From: Treponema sp.
Lineage (GTDB): Bacteria; Spirochaetota; Spirochaetia; Treponematales; Breznakiellaceae
Length of the DNA: 15,099 nucleotides
Assembly (NCBI GenBank): GCA_031257695.1
Contig: JAIROB010000038.1
Span: forward strand, 1-15,099
Reading direction: 5' to 3'
Each line of letters opens with the position of its first letter. Within the stretch, counting starts at the first letter, position 1. The notes under the pieces were generated by a model. That model was not told where the DNA came from, did not search any database, and saw only the letters and a list, made by a program, of their open reading frames with translations. A program made the translations under genes and the position numbers. Positions 5,466 through 13,500 of the stretch are shown in pieces.

Positions 5466-6032
5466 ATGGATGAAAATCAACTAAGATCGTATATCCTGAA
5501 CAAGGACAGAGATCCCCGGGACAAATTCAGGGACCTGTGGGAGCATTATTTTCCCCGTTTATTGGTGTATGTCGCGTCATTTAAAGGGATACTGCCCTCT
5601 GAATATAATGATACTGTTTCGGAAGTCCTTTTAACTGTTTTTAAGAAAATTGAACACTATAATCCGGAATATTCGCTGTCCACATGGGTCTATGCCATCG
5701 CCAAAAACTATTTCATAGACGTGATTAGAAAGACAAAAAACAACAATAGTGTGCCGATAAACTCAATAGAAGAACAATATGCCAATAATCATGCGGGGCA
5801 AAAGGGTGTTATTGACACAATTATTGAGCAGGATATGGTCGACAAATGCCAGCGCATCATACAGAGCCTTAAAGAACGGGACAAACGGCTGATTTTCCTT
5901 AAATATTATGAGGGGCTCAATTCCAGGGAAATCGCCCTTGTGGAGGGAATCCCGGCGAGCACGGTGCGGCAGCGGCTCATGGTCGTTAAATCGCATATTA
6001 AAGAACGTATGGGAGGCAGTCATGCGCATTGA
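5466..6032 (+). CDS. ECF-type RNA polymerase sigma factor
   Basis: A 188-aa sigma70-family protein with the two-domain ECF plan. Region 2 covers about residues 20-95, including the core-binding and -10 recognition segment NPEYSLSTWVYAIAKNYFID. A linker follows, then region 4 (about 130-180) with the helix-turn-helix LNSREIALVEGIPASTVRQR. The start is ATG at 5466; GTG at 5460 is an in-frame alternative two codons upstream. Neither has a ribosome binding site, and the -10 box is adjacent, so the message may be leaderless. It is the first gene of a three-gene operon. The next gene begins inside its last codons, a common sign of a sigma/anti-sigma pair. Base composition is AT-richer than the neighbouring kinase, which may indicate transfer. 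Confidence 0.88.
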   Translation: MDENQLRSYILNKDRDPRDKFRDLWEHYFPRLLVYVASFKGILPSEYNDTVSEVLLTVFKKIEHYNPEYSLSTWVYAIAKNYFIDVIRKTKNNNSVPINSIEEQYANNHAGQKGVIDTIIEQDMVDKCQRIIQSLKERDKRLIFLKYYEGLNSREIALVEGIPASTVRQRLMVVKSHIKERMGGSHAH

Positions 6033-6336
6033 TAAAACAATTAAAGCGGCGTTTGCAAGGGAAGTAGAGAAAAACCGCCCCGGAATCGCCCCCTTTCCGA
6101 ATTATAGCCCGGACGGTTCAGGGGAAAAAACCATGCATAAAAACCGCCGGAGCCCTTTCCCGGAAATCGGGCTGGCCGCCTGTTTTATTGTTGTTTTTGG
6201 CATTTCCGTTTTTTTAAAAGACGGCGTGTATAGAAGCCCCCTCGCAAATCAGGGGGCAGCCATCGCGCAATTATTCCCGGAAAACCCGAAAGAGGTCTTT
6301 TATGAATTTTTTTTGGCGGTCCATTCTTCGTTTTGA
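6022..6336 (+). CDS. Putative anti-sigma factor, single-span membrane protein
   Basis: A 104-aa protein starting at ATG 6022, 11 bp inside the end of the sigma gene, with an excellent ribosome binding site (GGAGG, 6012-6016). It has a basic, hydrophilic N-terminal part (residues 1-48), one membrane span (about 49-66, EIGLAACFIVVFGISVFL) and a short C-terminal tail of about 38 residues expected outside the cytoplasm. This is the usual layout of membrane anti-sigma factors and the gene order supports it. The zinc anti-sigma motif HxxxCxxC is absent and the cytoplasmic part is short, so the assignment rests mainly on position and topology. Confidence 0.6.
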   Translation: MRIDKTIKAAFAREVEKNRPGIAPFPNYSPDGSGEKTMHKNRRSPFPEIGLAACFIVVFGISVFLKDGVYRSPLANQGAAIAQLFPENPKEVFYEFFLAVHSSF

Positions 6337-6365
6337 ACGAATAAAATTTTTTATAGGAGAATACT

Positions 6366-6824
6366 ATGTTGTTGAATTATTTTCTTGCTGTCCTGGTATT
6401 GGCCTTTAGCTTTGCCGGATCCGTATTTATGACAGGCGGAACCCTCCATGGGTATCTGGACGTTCCCGGCATACTTATTATGGCGCTCTTCCCCTTCGTA
6501 TACCAGTGCCTTCTCTTCGGCTTTTCAACGGTTAAACTTGCCTTTGCCGCGGGATTCAGGAAGGACGCCACGGTGGAGCGTATAACAAAGGCGCAATTGT
6601 TTTTCAAAAGCTACGGCAGAATTGTTTGGGTTACCGCCTTTTCGGTGGTGGTTATAGCAATGGTCGCCATATTAAAAAATTTGGAAGACCCTGCCGCGCT
6701 CGGCCCCAATATGGCCCTGGCTTTCCTGTCCCTTTTATACGGGGGAATACTACATTTGGCAGTCATAATACCCAATTCTATATTCCTGAAAAGGCGCTTA
6801 ATAGAATTGCACAGCGATATATGA
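6366..6824 (+). CDS. Compact MotA/TolQ/ExbB-like proton-channel protein
   Basis: A 152-aa membrane protein with about four spans (residues 3-22, 36-60, 86-104, 114-139). GTLHGYLDVPGILIMA (25-40) matches the early MotA segment around the first spans, and LEDPAALGPNMALAFLSLLY (106-125) followed by GGILHLAVIIP matches the last two spans and the conserved proline of MotA. Flagellar MotA is usually above 250 aa; here the cytoplasmic loop between spans 2 and 3 is cut to about 25 residues, so the region that contacts FliG is missing. No MotB/ExbD partner is nearby. AGGAGA (6355-6360) precedes the ATG, 29 bp after the putative anti-sigma gene, so it is probably the third gene of the operon. It may serve a sensory or energising role rather than motility. 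Confidence 0.7.
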   Translation: MLLNYFLAVLVLAFSFAGSVFMTGGTLHGYLDVPGILIMALFPFVYQCLLFGFSTVKLAFAAGFRKDATVERITKAQLFFKSYGRIVWVTAFSVVVIAMVAILKNLEDPAALGPNMALAFLSLLYGGILHLAVIIPNSIFLKRRLIELHSDI

Positions 6825-6849
6825 GATCCTTCCCAGCGGGGCGTTCTTG

Positions 6850-7494
6850 TTATTTGGAGAAGCGGATGAGCTGAATCGAGGAAAACAAGGCGGTGAAGGC
6901 GATGAGAACCGGGAAAACCAGGGGGACGCCCTGGTTGAGGATCATAAAGTTGTACATCCCGTGGAGGACCACGGCGTAGAGGAAGCGGAGCAGAGCCCTG
7001 AGCGGGGCTTCCCGAATCTGGGAAACCGCAAGACCTACCCGGGCGCCGCAGGCCCCGTGCAGCGGGGCGGTGGTGACGGCGCGGACCAGGGCTATGTTGA
7101 AATTGCCCACCCCGTACATGGCGGTCTCTATTACCGCGAAACCCAGGCCGGCGATGAGGCCGGTGATCGCGGCAAAGCCGGAATGGTAGGGCTCCGCTTC
7201 CCGGTTAAAACCGCGGCCCAGGCTTAAAAGGAGCGCAAAAACCACCAGGCGGCCCAGTTCTTCGGTCAGGGCTATCTGGATGAATATTTTAACCCCTATG
7301 CTGATTTCGTCGGTTTTGGGGAACAGGGCCTGCAGAACCGCGGCAAGGCCCAGGGAAAGGGCGCCCCCCAGGAGGGACGCCAGAAACCAGGGCAGCCGGA
7401 CCGGAAGGCGCCGGAGGCGGATCCAGAGCAGAACCGCCAAAACCGGCAACGCGGAAATCGCAATCAAAAGCAGAAGCACCCACAATCCGTTCAT
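6850..7494 (-). CDS. PrsW-like intramembrane metalloprotease (M82 family)
   Basis: A 214-aa protein with about seven hydrophobic spans and the PrsW-type conserved residues: Glu78-Glu79 in IALTEELGR, Glu123 in GFAVIETAMYG, His146 in APLHGACGA and His178 in VVLHGMYNF. In Bacillus subtilis, PrsW performs the first cleavage of the anti-sigma factor RsiW. Here the gene converges on an ECF sigma/anti-sigma operon whose last stop is 25 bp away, so its substrate may be that membrane protein; this is inference. The ATG at 7494 has only a weak ribosome binding site. It is divergent from the shikimate-kinase-like gene, with 41 bp between. Related CPBP-type proteases are the main alternative family. Confidence 0.75.
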   Translation of the reverse strand: MNGLWVLLLLIAISALPVLAVLLWIRLRRLPVRLPWFLASLLGGALSLGLAAVLQALFPKTDEISIGVKIFIQIALTEELGRLVVFALLLSLGRGFNREAEPYHSGFAAITGLIAGLGFAVIETAMYGVGNFNIALVRAVTTAPLHGACGARVGLAVSQIREAPLRALLRFLYAVVLHGMYNFMILNQGVPLVFPVLIAFTALFSSIQLIRFSK

Positions 7495-7535
7495 CTCTAG
7501 CTTAATACTAAGTTATTCGGTAAGGTGTAGTCCAT

Positions 7536-8156
7536 ATGGAAAATCTCCCTCCCCGGCTGATCCTTATTACCGGGCCTAAACATTCGGGCAAAACCGCGGC
7601 CGGCGCTATTCTGGCGGAGCTTCTGGGCGCGGAATTCATCGATCTGGACGAATTGGTGGAAGGGCAAACCGGGAAAAGCCCCCGATCCCTTTTCAAGGAG
7701 GGTCCCGAAGTATTCCGGCAGGCGGAGACCCGGGCTTTGGCGGGCCTTTTGTCCCTAGCGCCTCCGGAAAGCGCCGGCCGCGGACAGAACCGCGGCGCGG
7801 TCCGGGTTGTCGCGGCCGGGGGAGGGCTTGCCGACAATGCCCGGGCGCTGGAATTGCTGGGGGGGCCGGAGTTTTCCGGGAACCTTGGGGCGATAGTCTA
7901 CCTGGAGGTTTCGGCGGACACGGCCTGGGAACGGATCCTCGGGGCGGCGCGGGAAACCGGCGAATGGCCCGGGTTTCTCAATGTTGAAAACCCCCGGGAA
8001 ACCAACGCCGCCCTCCACGCCCGCCGGGGCGCCGCCTATGGGGAACTTGCCTCCCTTAGGGTCAACGGGGAAGGAAAAAGCGCCGAAGCTATAGCCAGGG
8101 AGATAGCGCTCCGCCTCGACCCCGCGGCTTTGCGTAAGGAAACTGTTCGTGGATAA
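7536..8156 (+). CDS. aroK: Shikimate kinase-like P-loop kinase
   Basis: A 206-aa protein resembling shikimate kinase, which phosphorylates shikimate in the chorismate pathway. Seen in order: Walker A GPKHSGKT (13-20), the substrate-binding Asp38 in FIDLDELVE, Arg61 in EVFRQAE, the GGG motif in VVAAGGGLAD (91-100), the strand VYLEVSADTAWERIL and a late Arg in HARRGAAYGELA. The lid motif that usually reads RPLL is EWPGFL here, so the lid arginine is not obvious, and an insert (about 73-88) precedes the GGG strand. It may therefore be a diverged shikimate kinase or a related small-molecule kinase. The start is ATG at 7536 with AAGGTG 8 nt upstream. The stop overlaps the next gene by 8 bp. Confidence 0.7.
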   Translation: MENLPPRLILITGPKHSGKTAAGAILAELLGAEFIDLDELVEGQTGKSPRSLFKEGPEVFRQAETRALAGLLSLAPPESAGRGQNRGAVRVVAAGGGLADNARALELLGGPEFSGNLGAIVYLEVSADTAWERILGAARETGEWPGFLNVENPRETNAALHARRGAAYGELASLRVNGEGKSAEAIAREIALRLDPAALRKETVRG

Positions 8157-9435
8157 AACCTTCGACCTCAGGAAAATCGATCTCATGCTGCTGGTTTTGG
8201 CCTTGATTCTGCTGGCCCTGGGGTTTATGGGTTCCCGGCTGATGAAAAAAGCACCGGGGACGCTGAAAAACGACGCGGCGGAAGATACGGCGCTGGTTTT
8301 TACCCAATGGTGGGAGGACGAGCTTGAGGAGGGAGCGCTTTTAGCGCTGGTCGAGGAATTCGAAGCGCTCCACCCGGGCATTAAGGTGCAGCTTGACACC
8401 CGGCCCTACGGGGAAATACGGAGCGGCCTGGGATCTTCCGAAGCATCCTCCCTGGCGCCGGACATTGTCGGCTTGGATCCCTTTTGGGTTGAGGATCTTG
8501 TCCGGCGGGACCTGCTGGAGGATCTGGGACCCTGGGAATCCGACCTGCCCGTGGATCCCCCCGAAGGCTTTGAGTGGGGATACGGACAATGGGGGCGGCA
8601 TTTGATTTCCTTTACCAATCCCCTCTACTACAACATTGCGCTGCTCCGGGACGCGGGTTTTGACCGGCCGCCCAAAAGCCCCGCGGAAATGCTGGCCTAC
8701 GCCCGCTCCCTCACCGATCCCGATACGGGACGGCGCGCCCTGACCATGGCGATAGGCCCGGAGGCCCCCCTGGGGGTATACCGGGATGTTTTTTCCTGGA
8801 TCCGCGGGTTTAGCCCCCTGACCTTTCGGGAGTCCCGGCCTGATTTTTCCGTTCCCTCCATTGCCAGGGCCCTGGCATTTCTGCGGGATCTGCAGCAGGA
8901 AGGGTGTATAATGCCCGGGATCTTTACCAAAACCGAAGCTGAAAAACGGGAGGACTTTATCCAGGGCCGCGCCGCCATGATGATCGCCTCCGTGGCGGAC
9001 ATAGATCTGCTGCGCCGGCGCATGGGGGAAGACGCCTTTGGGATAACCCTTGTCCCCGGAGAATCCTCCTTTGAGGGGAAACCCGTCCTGGGCTTAACCA
9101 GTTGGCGCCTCGGCATACCCCGGAACGCCCCCCACAAGGACGAAGCCAGGGTTTTTCTGTCCTTCCTCCTGGAACGCGGCCCCCTGATCGCCGAAAAAGC
9201 CCATGCCGTTCCCGGAAGCCTGGGCAAGACCATGGACTTTAACGCCGCCTACCCCCTTTATTCCAAGGCATACGATATGTACACCGCCGGAGAAACCGTT
9301 CAGGAATTTTCCGGCCTGAGGGGGGTGGACCAGTTTGAGTCCCTGGTCAGGGAGCAGTTGTACGCCCTCTTTGAAGGGGGACAGACCCCGGAAGAAACCG
9401 CCGGACACATACAGCGGCAATGGGAAAAGCTCTAG
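8149..9435 (+). CDS. Membrane-anchored extracellular solute-binding protein, family 1
   Basis: A 428-aa sugar-type ABC transporter binding protein. An uncleaved-looking N-terminal membrane span (about 11-29, LMLLVLALILLALGF) carries no lipobox Cys. The binding fold follows: ALVFTQWWEDELEEGALLAL (48-67), FEALHPGIKVQLDTRPYGE, APDIVGLDPFWVEDLVRRDLLEDL, then LYYNIALLRDAGFDRPPKSPAEML and a late WRLGIPRNAPHKDEARVFLSF. It should capture a sugar or oligosaccharide in the periplasm, but no permease or ATPase genes are present. The start is GTG at 8149, 8 bp inside the kinase gene, with AAGGA (8136-8140) upstream, so the two are cotranscribed. A sensor role for an orphan binding protein is possible. 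Confidence 0.8.
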   Translation: MDKTFDLRKIDLMLLVLALILLALGFMGSRLMKKAPGTLKNDAAEDTALVFTQWWEDELEEGALLALVEEFEALHPGIKVQLDTRPYGEIRSGLGSSEASSLAPDIVGLDPFWVEDLVRRDLLEDLGPWESDLPVDPPEGFEWGYGQWGRHLISFTNPLYYNIALLRDAGFDRPPKSPAEMLAYARSLTDPDTGRRALTMAIGPEAPLGVYRDVFSWIRGFSPLTFRESRPDFSVPSIARALAFLRDLQQEGCIMPGIFTKTEAEKREDFIQGRAAMMIASVADIDLLRRRMGEDAFGITLVPGESSFEGKPVLGLTSWRLGIPRNAPHKDEARVFLSFLLERGPLIAEKAHAVPGSLGKTMDFNAAYPLYSKAYDMYTAGETVQEFSGLRGVDQFESLVREQLYALFEGGQTPEETAGHIQRQWEKL

Positions 9436-9477
9436 GAGTTTGTTGCGCTTCGCGCTTAAATCGTATAAGAAGCCGCG

Positions 9478-10260
9478 TCATATTTTTTCCGATGACATTG
9501 CCAATATTTTCGCCGTTTTTACATCCAATACTTTTAGTCTTAGCCTTTCATCCTCGTCTATGCGTCCCGTAATCACAACTCCGGCCCCAAGCAAGTGTCC
9601 TATTGACAGTATGGAATTATCGTCCACTTCTCCGGTCATTTGAAAATTTTGTTCGCCCCGGATTATGTCCAAATCCCTGCGATCCACTATGTCGTATTTT
9701 CTTGAATTAACAAATAGCAGCGTTAATTCTTCAATTGCGTATTCGCCGGCCTTTGCGTCCTCCGAGGATATATTTACGATGGCGACCACCGTCCTCTCCG
9801 GTATATTTTCTGAAATTACGGCAAAGGATTTTTCCAGCGCCTCATCAATGGCATTATTGTTTCCGGGTATTACGCCGCCGCCCTGCGGGTCCTCCCGCGC
9901 TATTTTTATGCCGCTGTATCTATTGCGCTCGTTAAACGTAACTTCAACGGAAAAACGGCATAGGTTATTATTTATTGTAAAATACAGTATTTCAGAATTC
10001 CTGTGATCGTCACCGTCATAATTCGCATAAATGCTGTGATCGCCCTTGGGAAGATTATACGACCGTATTTCTCCCTTGCTTAATCTGCCCGCTCTTCTTC
10101 CGTCAATATATATCCGTACAGCCTCATCGCCTTTATTGTCCGTCCGCCTTACAATTACGGATTGATTTTCCGCGGTATCGTGTATCCCCGCGGTAGATCT
10201 GCAGCCGATCAGCAAACAAACAAAGCCCAGCCCCGCTGCGACAATCCTATTCCTGTTCAT
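9478..10260 (-). CDS. CsgG/LpoB-like lipoprotein
   Basis: A 260-aa lipoprotein: the signal peptide ends in LLIGC, with Cys20 as the lipidated residue. Residues about 45-80 (AVRIYIDGRRAGRL, LPKGDHSIYANY) resemble PEGA-type or similar surface beta domains. Residues about 135-260 match the CsgG/LpoB-like fold: TVVAIVNISSED, a run ending YDIVDRRDLDIIRGEQNFQM, IGHLLGAGVVITGRIDEDER and LKVLDVKTAKILAM. Members are outer-membrane-associated lipoproteins involved in secretion pores or as penicillin-binding protein activators; treponemes carry many of unknown role. ATG at 10260 has GAAAGGGG 5 nt upstream. It converges on the solute-binding gene and diverges from the large lipoprotein. AT-richer than its neighbours. 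Confidence 0.75.
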   Translation of the reverse strand: MNRNRIVAAGLGFVCLLIGCRSTAGIHDTAENQSVIVRRTDNKGDEAVRIYIDGRRAGRLSKGEIRSYNLPKGDHSIYANYDGDDHRNSEILYFTINNNLCRFSVEVTFNERNRYSGIKIAREDPQGGGVIPGNNNAIDEALEKSFAVISENIPERTVVAIVNISSEDAKAGEYAIEELTLLFVNSRKYDIVDRRDLDIIRGEQNFQMTGEVDDNSILSIGHLLGAGVVITGRIDEDERLRLKVLDVKTAKILAMSSEKI

Positions 10261-10328
10261 AAAAACCCCTTTCCCGGGCGCTGTGATTCTGTATTCACCC
10301 CTGCGCCATGGGTTCTGCGATGCCCTAT

Positions 10329-10371
10329 GGGGGGGCTCCCCCTCGTTACAGCCCCGGGGGCTGCTGTAACG
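10329..10371. repeat. GC-rich nested dyads in the divergent intergenic region
   Basis: G7 (10329-10335) can pair with C5 (10338-10342). Then CGTTACAG (10344-10351) is the exact reverse complement of CTGTAACG (10364-10371), and inside it CAGCCCC (10349-10355) pairs with GGGGCTG (10357-10363), so two hairpins compete. This is the only strong structure in the 300-bp gap 10261-10560 apart from the promoter near 10530. It may be a REP-like element or a divergent regulatory site. No T tract follows on either strand. Confidence 0.5.
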
Positions 10372-10504
10372 CCCCCGGCCTCGGACCGCTTACTCTAAAG
10401 TATCGAACCCGGTTCATTTAGTCCAGGGCCGGGAAAGCCGCAGGCGGGATACGTCCCTATTCTGAATGGAAGGGGTAAACTGCCAATGAAGCAGGGTTAT
10501 GCCC

Positions 10505-10532
10505 TTGTTTTTCCCCGGTTTCATGCTATAAT
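10505..10532 (+). promoter_or_regulatory. Extended -10 promoter of the large lipoprotein gene
   Basis: TTGTTT (10505-10510), 16 bp, then TATAAT (10527-10532) preceded by TGC, which gives an extended -10 (TGnTATAAT). The expected start near 10539 leaves a leader of about 22 nt that contains the AAGGA ribosome binding site. Confidence 0.7.
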
Positions 10533-10560
10533 GAAAGCCTAATCAAAGGCAAGGATTATT

Positions 10561-13500
10561 TTGAAACTAACGCGGGGCGGTTTTTATAGATTTTTTACTT
10601 TTTTCCTGTTGCTTTTTCCGGGGATCCTCATTGCGGGCTGCGAGCTGTTTGGCGTCTCCATGGTCGACTACTTTTTGGATCATAGCGAAGGCGTGGAAGT
10701 AGCCGGGTTTACCGTAAAAACCACGCACCTCATGGAGGGGGAGAGGATCCTCATTCCTCCGGGGGACGCAACGGTGGTAGAGTTGGCCCTTGTAAACCCC
10801 AGGGGTTTCGTTGTCAGGCAGGAGCTTTTAGGGGCGCCCCCGGGGAGCGCGTCCCGGCAGATCGATTCCGCGGAAATTGTGGTGACCATTGCCGGGGCGG
10901 CGGAGGGGGAGGAGTACGATCTGACCCTGGTCATGCAAAGTCCCGACGGCCTGAGGTATTTCCCCGGCTATTCCCTGGGGGTTCGGTGCGTGTCCTTTGA
11001 AACGGGGCTGCGGGCTTTTAGGGTAAACGGAGCGGACCTGTCGGATCTTGACCCGGATCAGGACGCCTATCTGGTGAATGTCCCCTTCTACAACATAGTC
11101 ATTTCCCTTGGGGCGGAGACGGAGCATCCTGGGGCGGTGATTGAGATCTACGAAGGCACGGACGATTCAGGGGGATTGTTGGCAAAGGAAACCAATAACG
11201 CGGATCTGCGGCAGTTGTTCCTCGATGTGGGGGATAATCATTTTTACATCAAAGTAACCGCCCCAAGCTCGGTCGCGCGGGGCTATGCCCTTACCGTGCA
11301 CCGGGCTACAAGTTCGGAGAGCGGGATAGGGGAATTTTACTTTGCCATCGGCTCAAAGCGGTACGGGGCCGGAAGCGGGGTTGAGAACGGATCGGGGAGC
11401 ATAGACGGGGATGCCATTACGGTTACCGTCCCCTACGGAACGGATCTAAGCAGCCTGAGAGCGAGGGCGGTCTATACCGGGAACTCGATTAACCCTGATC
11501 CTGCGGCCGCGGCGGACTACACCGGGCCTGTGGCTTACAGGGTAACCGCGGCCAGCGGCATGGCCAGTGTCTATACGGTAAGGGTAGGCGAGGCAAAAAT
11601 CGCCGGCATAGGGGACATCGTTATTCCCTCCGGCGGGTTTGCAGGGATCGGGACCGACATAAGCGGCGACGTTAAGGCCGCCATAACGTCGGTTACGGGG
11701 ACCGACAGCCTGGGCGCGGCCATTGTTCTGAGGCCGGCGGATTATTCGGTGGATCCCCTTATCCCGGGCGCCGCGGGGGTCGAGATGACCGCGACCCTGA
11801 GGGTTCCGGCGGACAAGGGTTCCACCGGGGCGGATATTGCCAAAAACTTTACGGTGCATATCCTGGACGGGGCGAAGGAGCTAAGGGCTTTTTACTTTGT
11901 CATTGGCGCCAAGCGGTACGGGATCGGAGAGGGCGTTGAAAGCGGATCCGGGAGCATAGACGGGAACACCATCACGGTGTCCGTGCCCTACGGGACCGAT
12001 GTGACAGCCATGACCGCGGTCGCGGCTCACACCGGGGCCTCGATCAGCCCTGACCCGGCGGCCCCGGCGGACTATACCGGGCCTGTAGCCTACAGGGTAA
12101 CCGCGGCGGACGGCGCCAGCGAAACATACACGGTGACGGTGGGTATGGCGCTCAACCCGGCCAAGGCGATAACGGCCTTTGCCATTGCCGGCCCGGTAAG
12201 CGCTGCTGGGAGCATAAGCGGGGACACCATCACGGTGACCGTGCCCTACGGGACCAACGTCGCCTCCATGACCGCGGCGGCGGCCCATACCGGCGCTTCG
12301 ATTGACCCTGACCCGGCGGTCGCGAGAAGCTACGCCGGTCCGGTGACTTACACGGTAAGCGCTGCGGACGGCACGAGCCGGGCGTACACCGTAACGGTGC
12401 ATGTGGCGCTCAATCCGGCCAAGGCGATAACGGCCTTTGCCATTGCCGGCCCGGTGAGCGCGGCGGGCGTAATAGAGGAAACGGCCAAAACGATAACGGT
12501 GAATGTCCCCTACGGGACCAACGTCACGTCCATGACCGCGACGGCAACCCATACCGGGGCCTCGATTGATCCCAATCCCGGAACCGCGAGGAGCTACGCC
12601 GGTCCGGTGACTTACACGGTAACCGCGGCGGACGGCACGAGCCAGGCGTATACGGTAACGGTGCATGTGGCGCTCAATCCGGCCAAGGCGAAAACGGCCT
12701 TTGCCATTGCCGGCCCGGTAAGCGCCGTGGGCGCGATAGATGAAACGGCAAAAACGATAACGGTGAATGTCCCCTATGGGACTGATGTAACGTCCATGAC
12801 CGCGGCGGCGACCCATACCGGCGCTTCGATCAGCCCCGATCCGGCGGCCGCGAGAAGCTACGCCGGTCCGGTGGAGTACACGGTAACCGCGGCGGACGGC
12901 ACGAGCCGGGCCTACACCGTAAGGGTAGATACGCCAAAGATCGCATCCGTAACCGCGGTCAATGGGAATCTTACCTCGCCCCACGGGTTTGCAAAAACCG
13001 GCTCGGACATAAGCGGCGCGGTTAAAGCCGCCATAACGTCGGTTACGGGAACCGACAGCCTGGGCAACGTTATTACCCTGGCGGCGGCGGATTATTCGGT
13101 GGATCCCCTTGTTCCGGATGCCACCGGGACCGACACGGTTGCGACTTTGAGGGTTCCGGCGGTCAGGAGTTCCACCGGCGCGGATATTACCAAAGACTTT
13201 ACCGTATACATCAAGAATAATGCAAAGGAAATAACGGCTTTTGCCATCACCAGCCCGGTAAGCGCGACAGGCACGATAGACGAAGAGGCAAAAACGATAA
13301 CGATAATCGTGCCCTACGGGACGGCTGTAACGGCGATGACCGCAACGGCGGCCCACACCGGCGCTTCGATCAGCCCTGACCCGGCGGCGGCAACGGACTA
13401 TGCCAACCCGGTGTCCTACACTGTAACAGCGGAGGACGACACAACCCAGGATTACACCATAACAGTGAATATGCGCCCGGGAATCACCATTAGCGGCATA

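Noticed and set aside
6847..7227. Plus-strand open frame of 126 codons opposite the PrsW-like gene
   Set aside because: It is antisense to a gene with conserved protease motifs, lacks a ribosome binding site and has no recognisable protein features.
9449..9461. GCGC-TTC-GCGC hairpin between the convergent solute-binding and CsgG-like genes as a terminator
   Set aside because: The stem is only about four pairs with a tiny loop and no T tract follows on either strand.
10395..10430. GGGTTCGATAC-like string on the minus strand resembling a tRNA T-loop
   Set aside because: The flanking bases cannot form a T-stem, and no acceptor, D or anticodon arm is present.
11881..13356. A 491-codon open frame on the minus strand inside the large lipoprotein gene
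   Set aside because: It lies wholly antisense to a clear repeat-containing gene, has low-complexity Arg/Gly/Tyr-rich repeats that mirror the sense repeats, and has no ribosome binding site. It is a by-product of GC-rich repetitive coding sequence.
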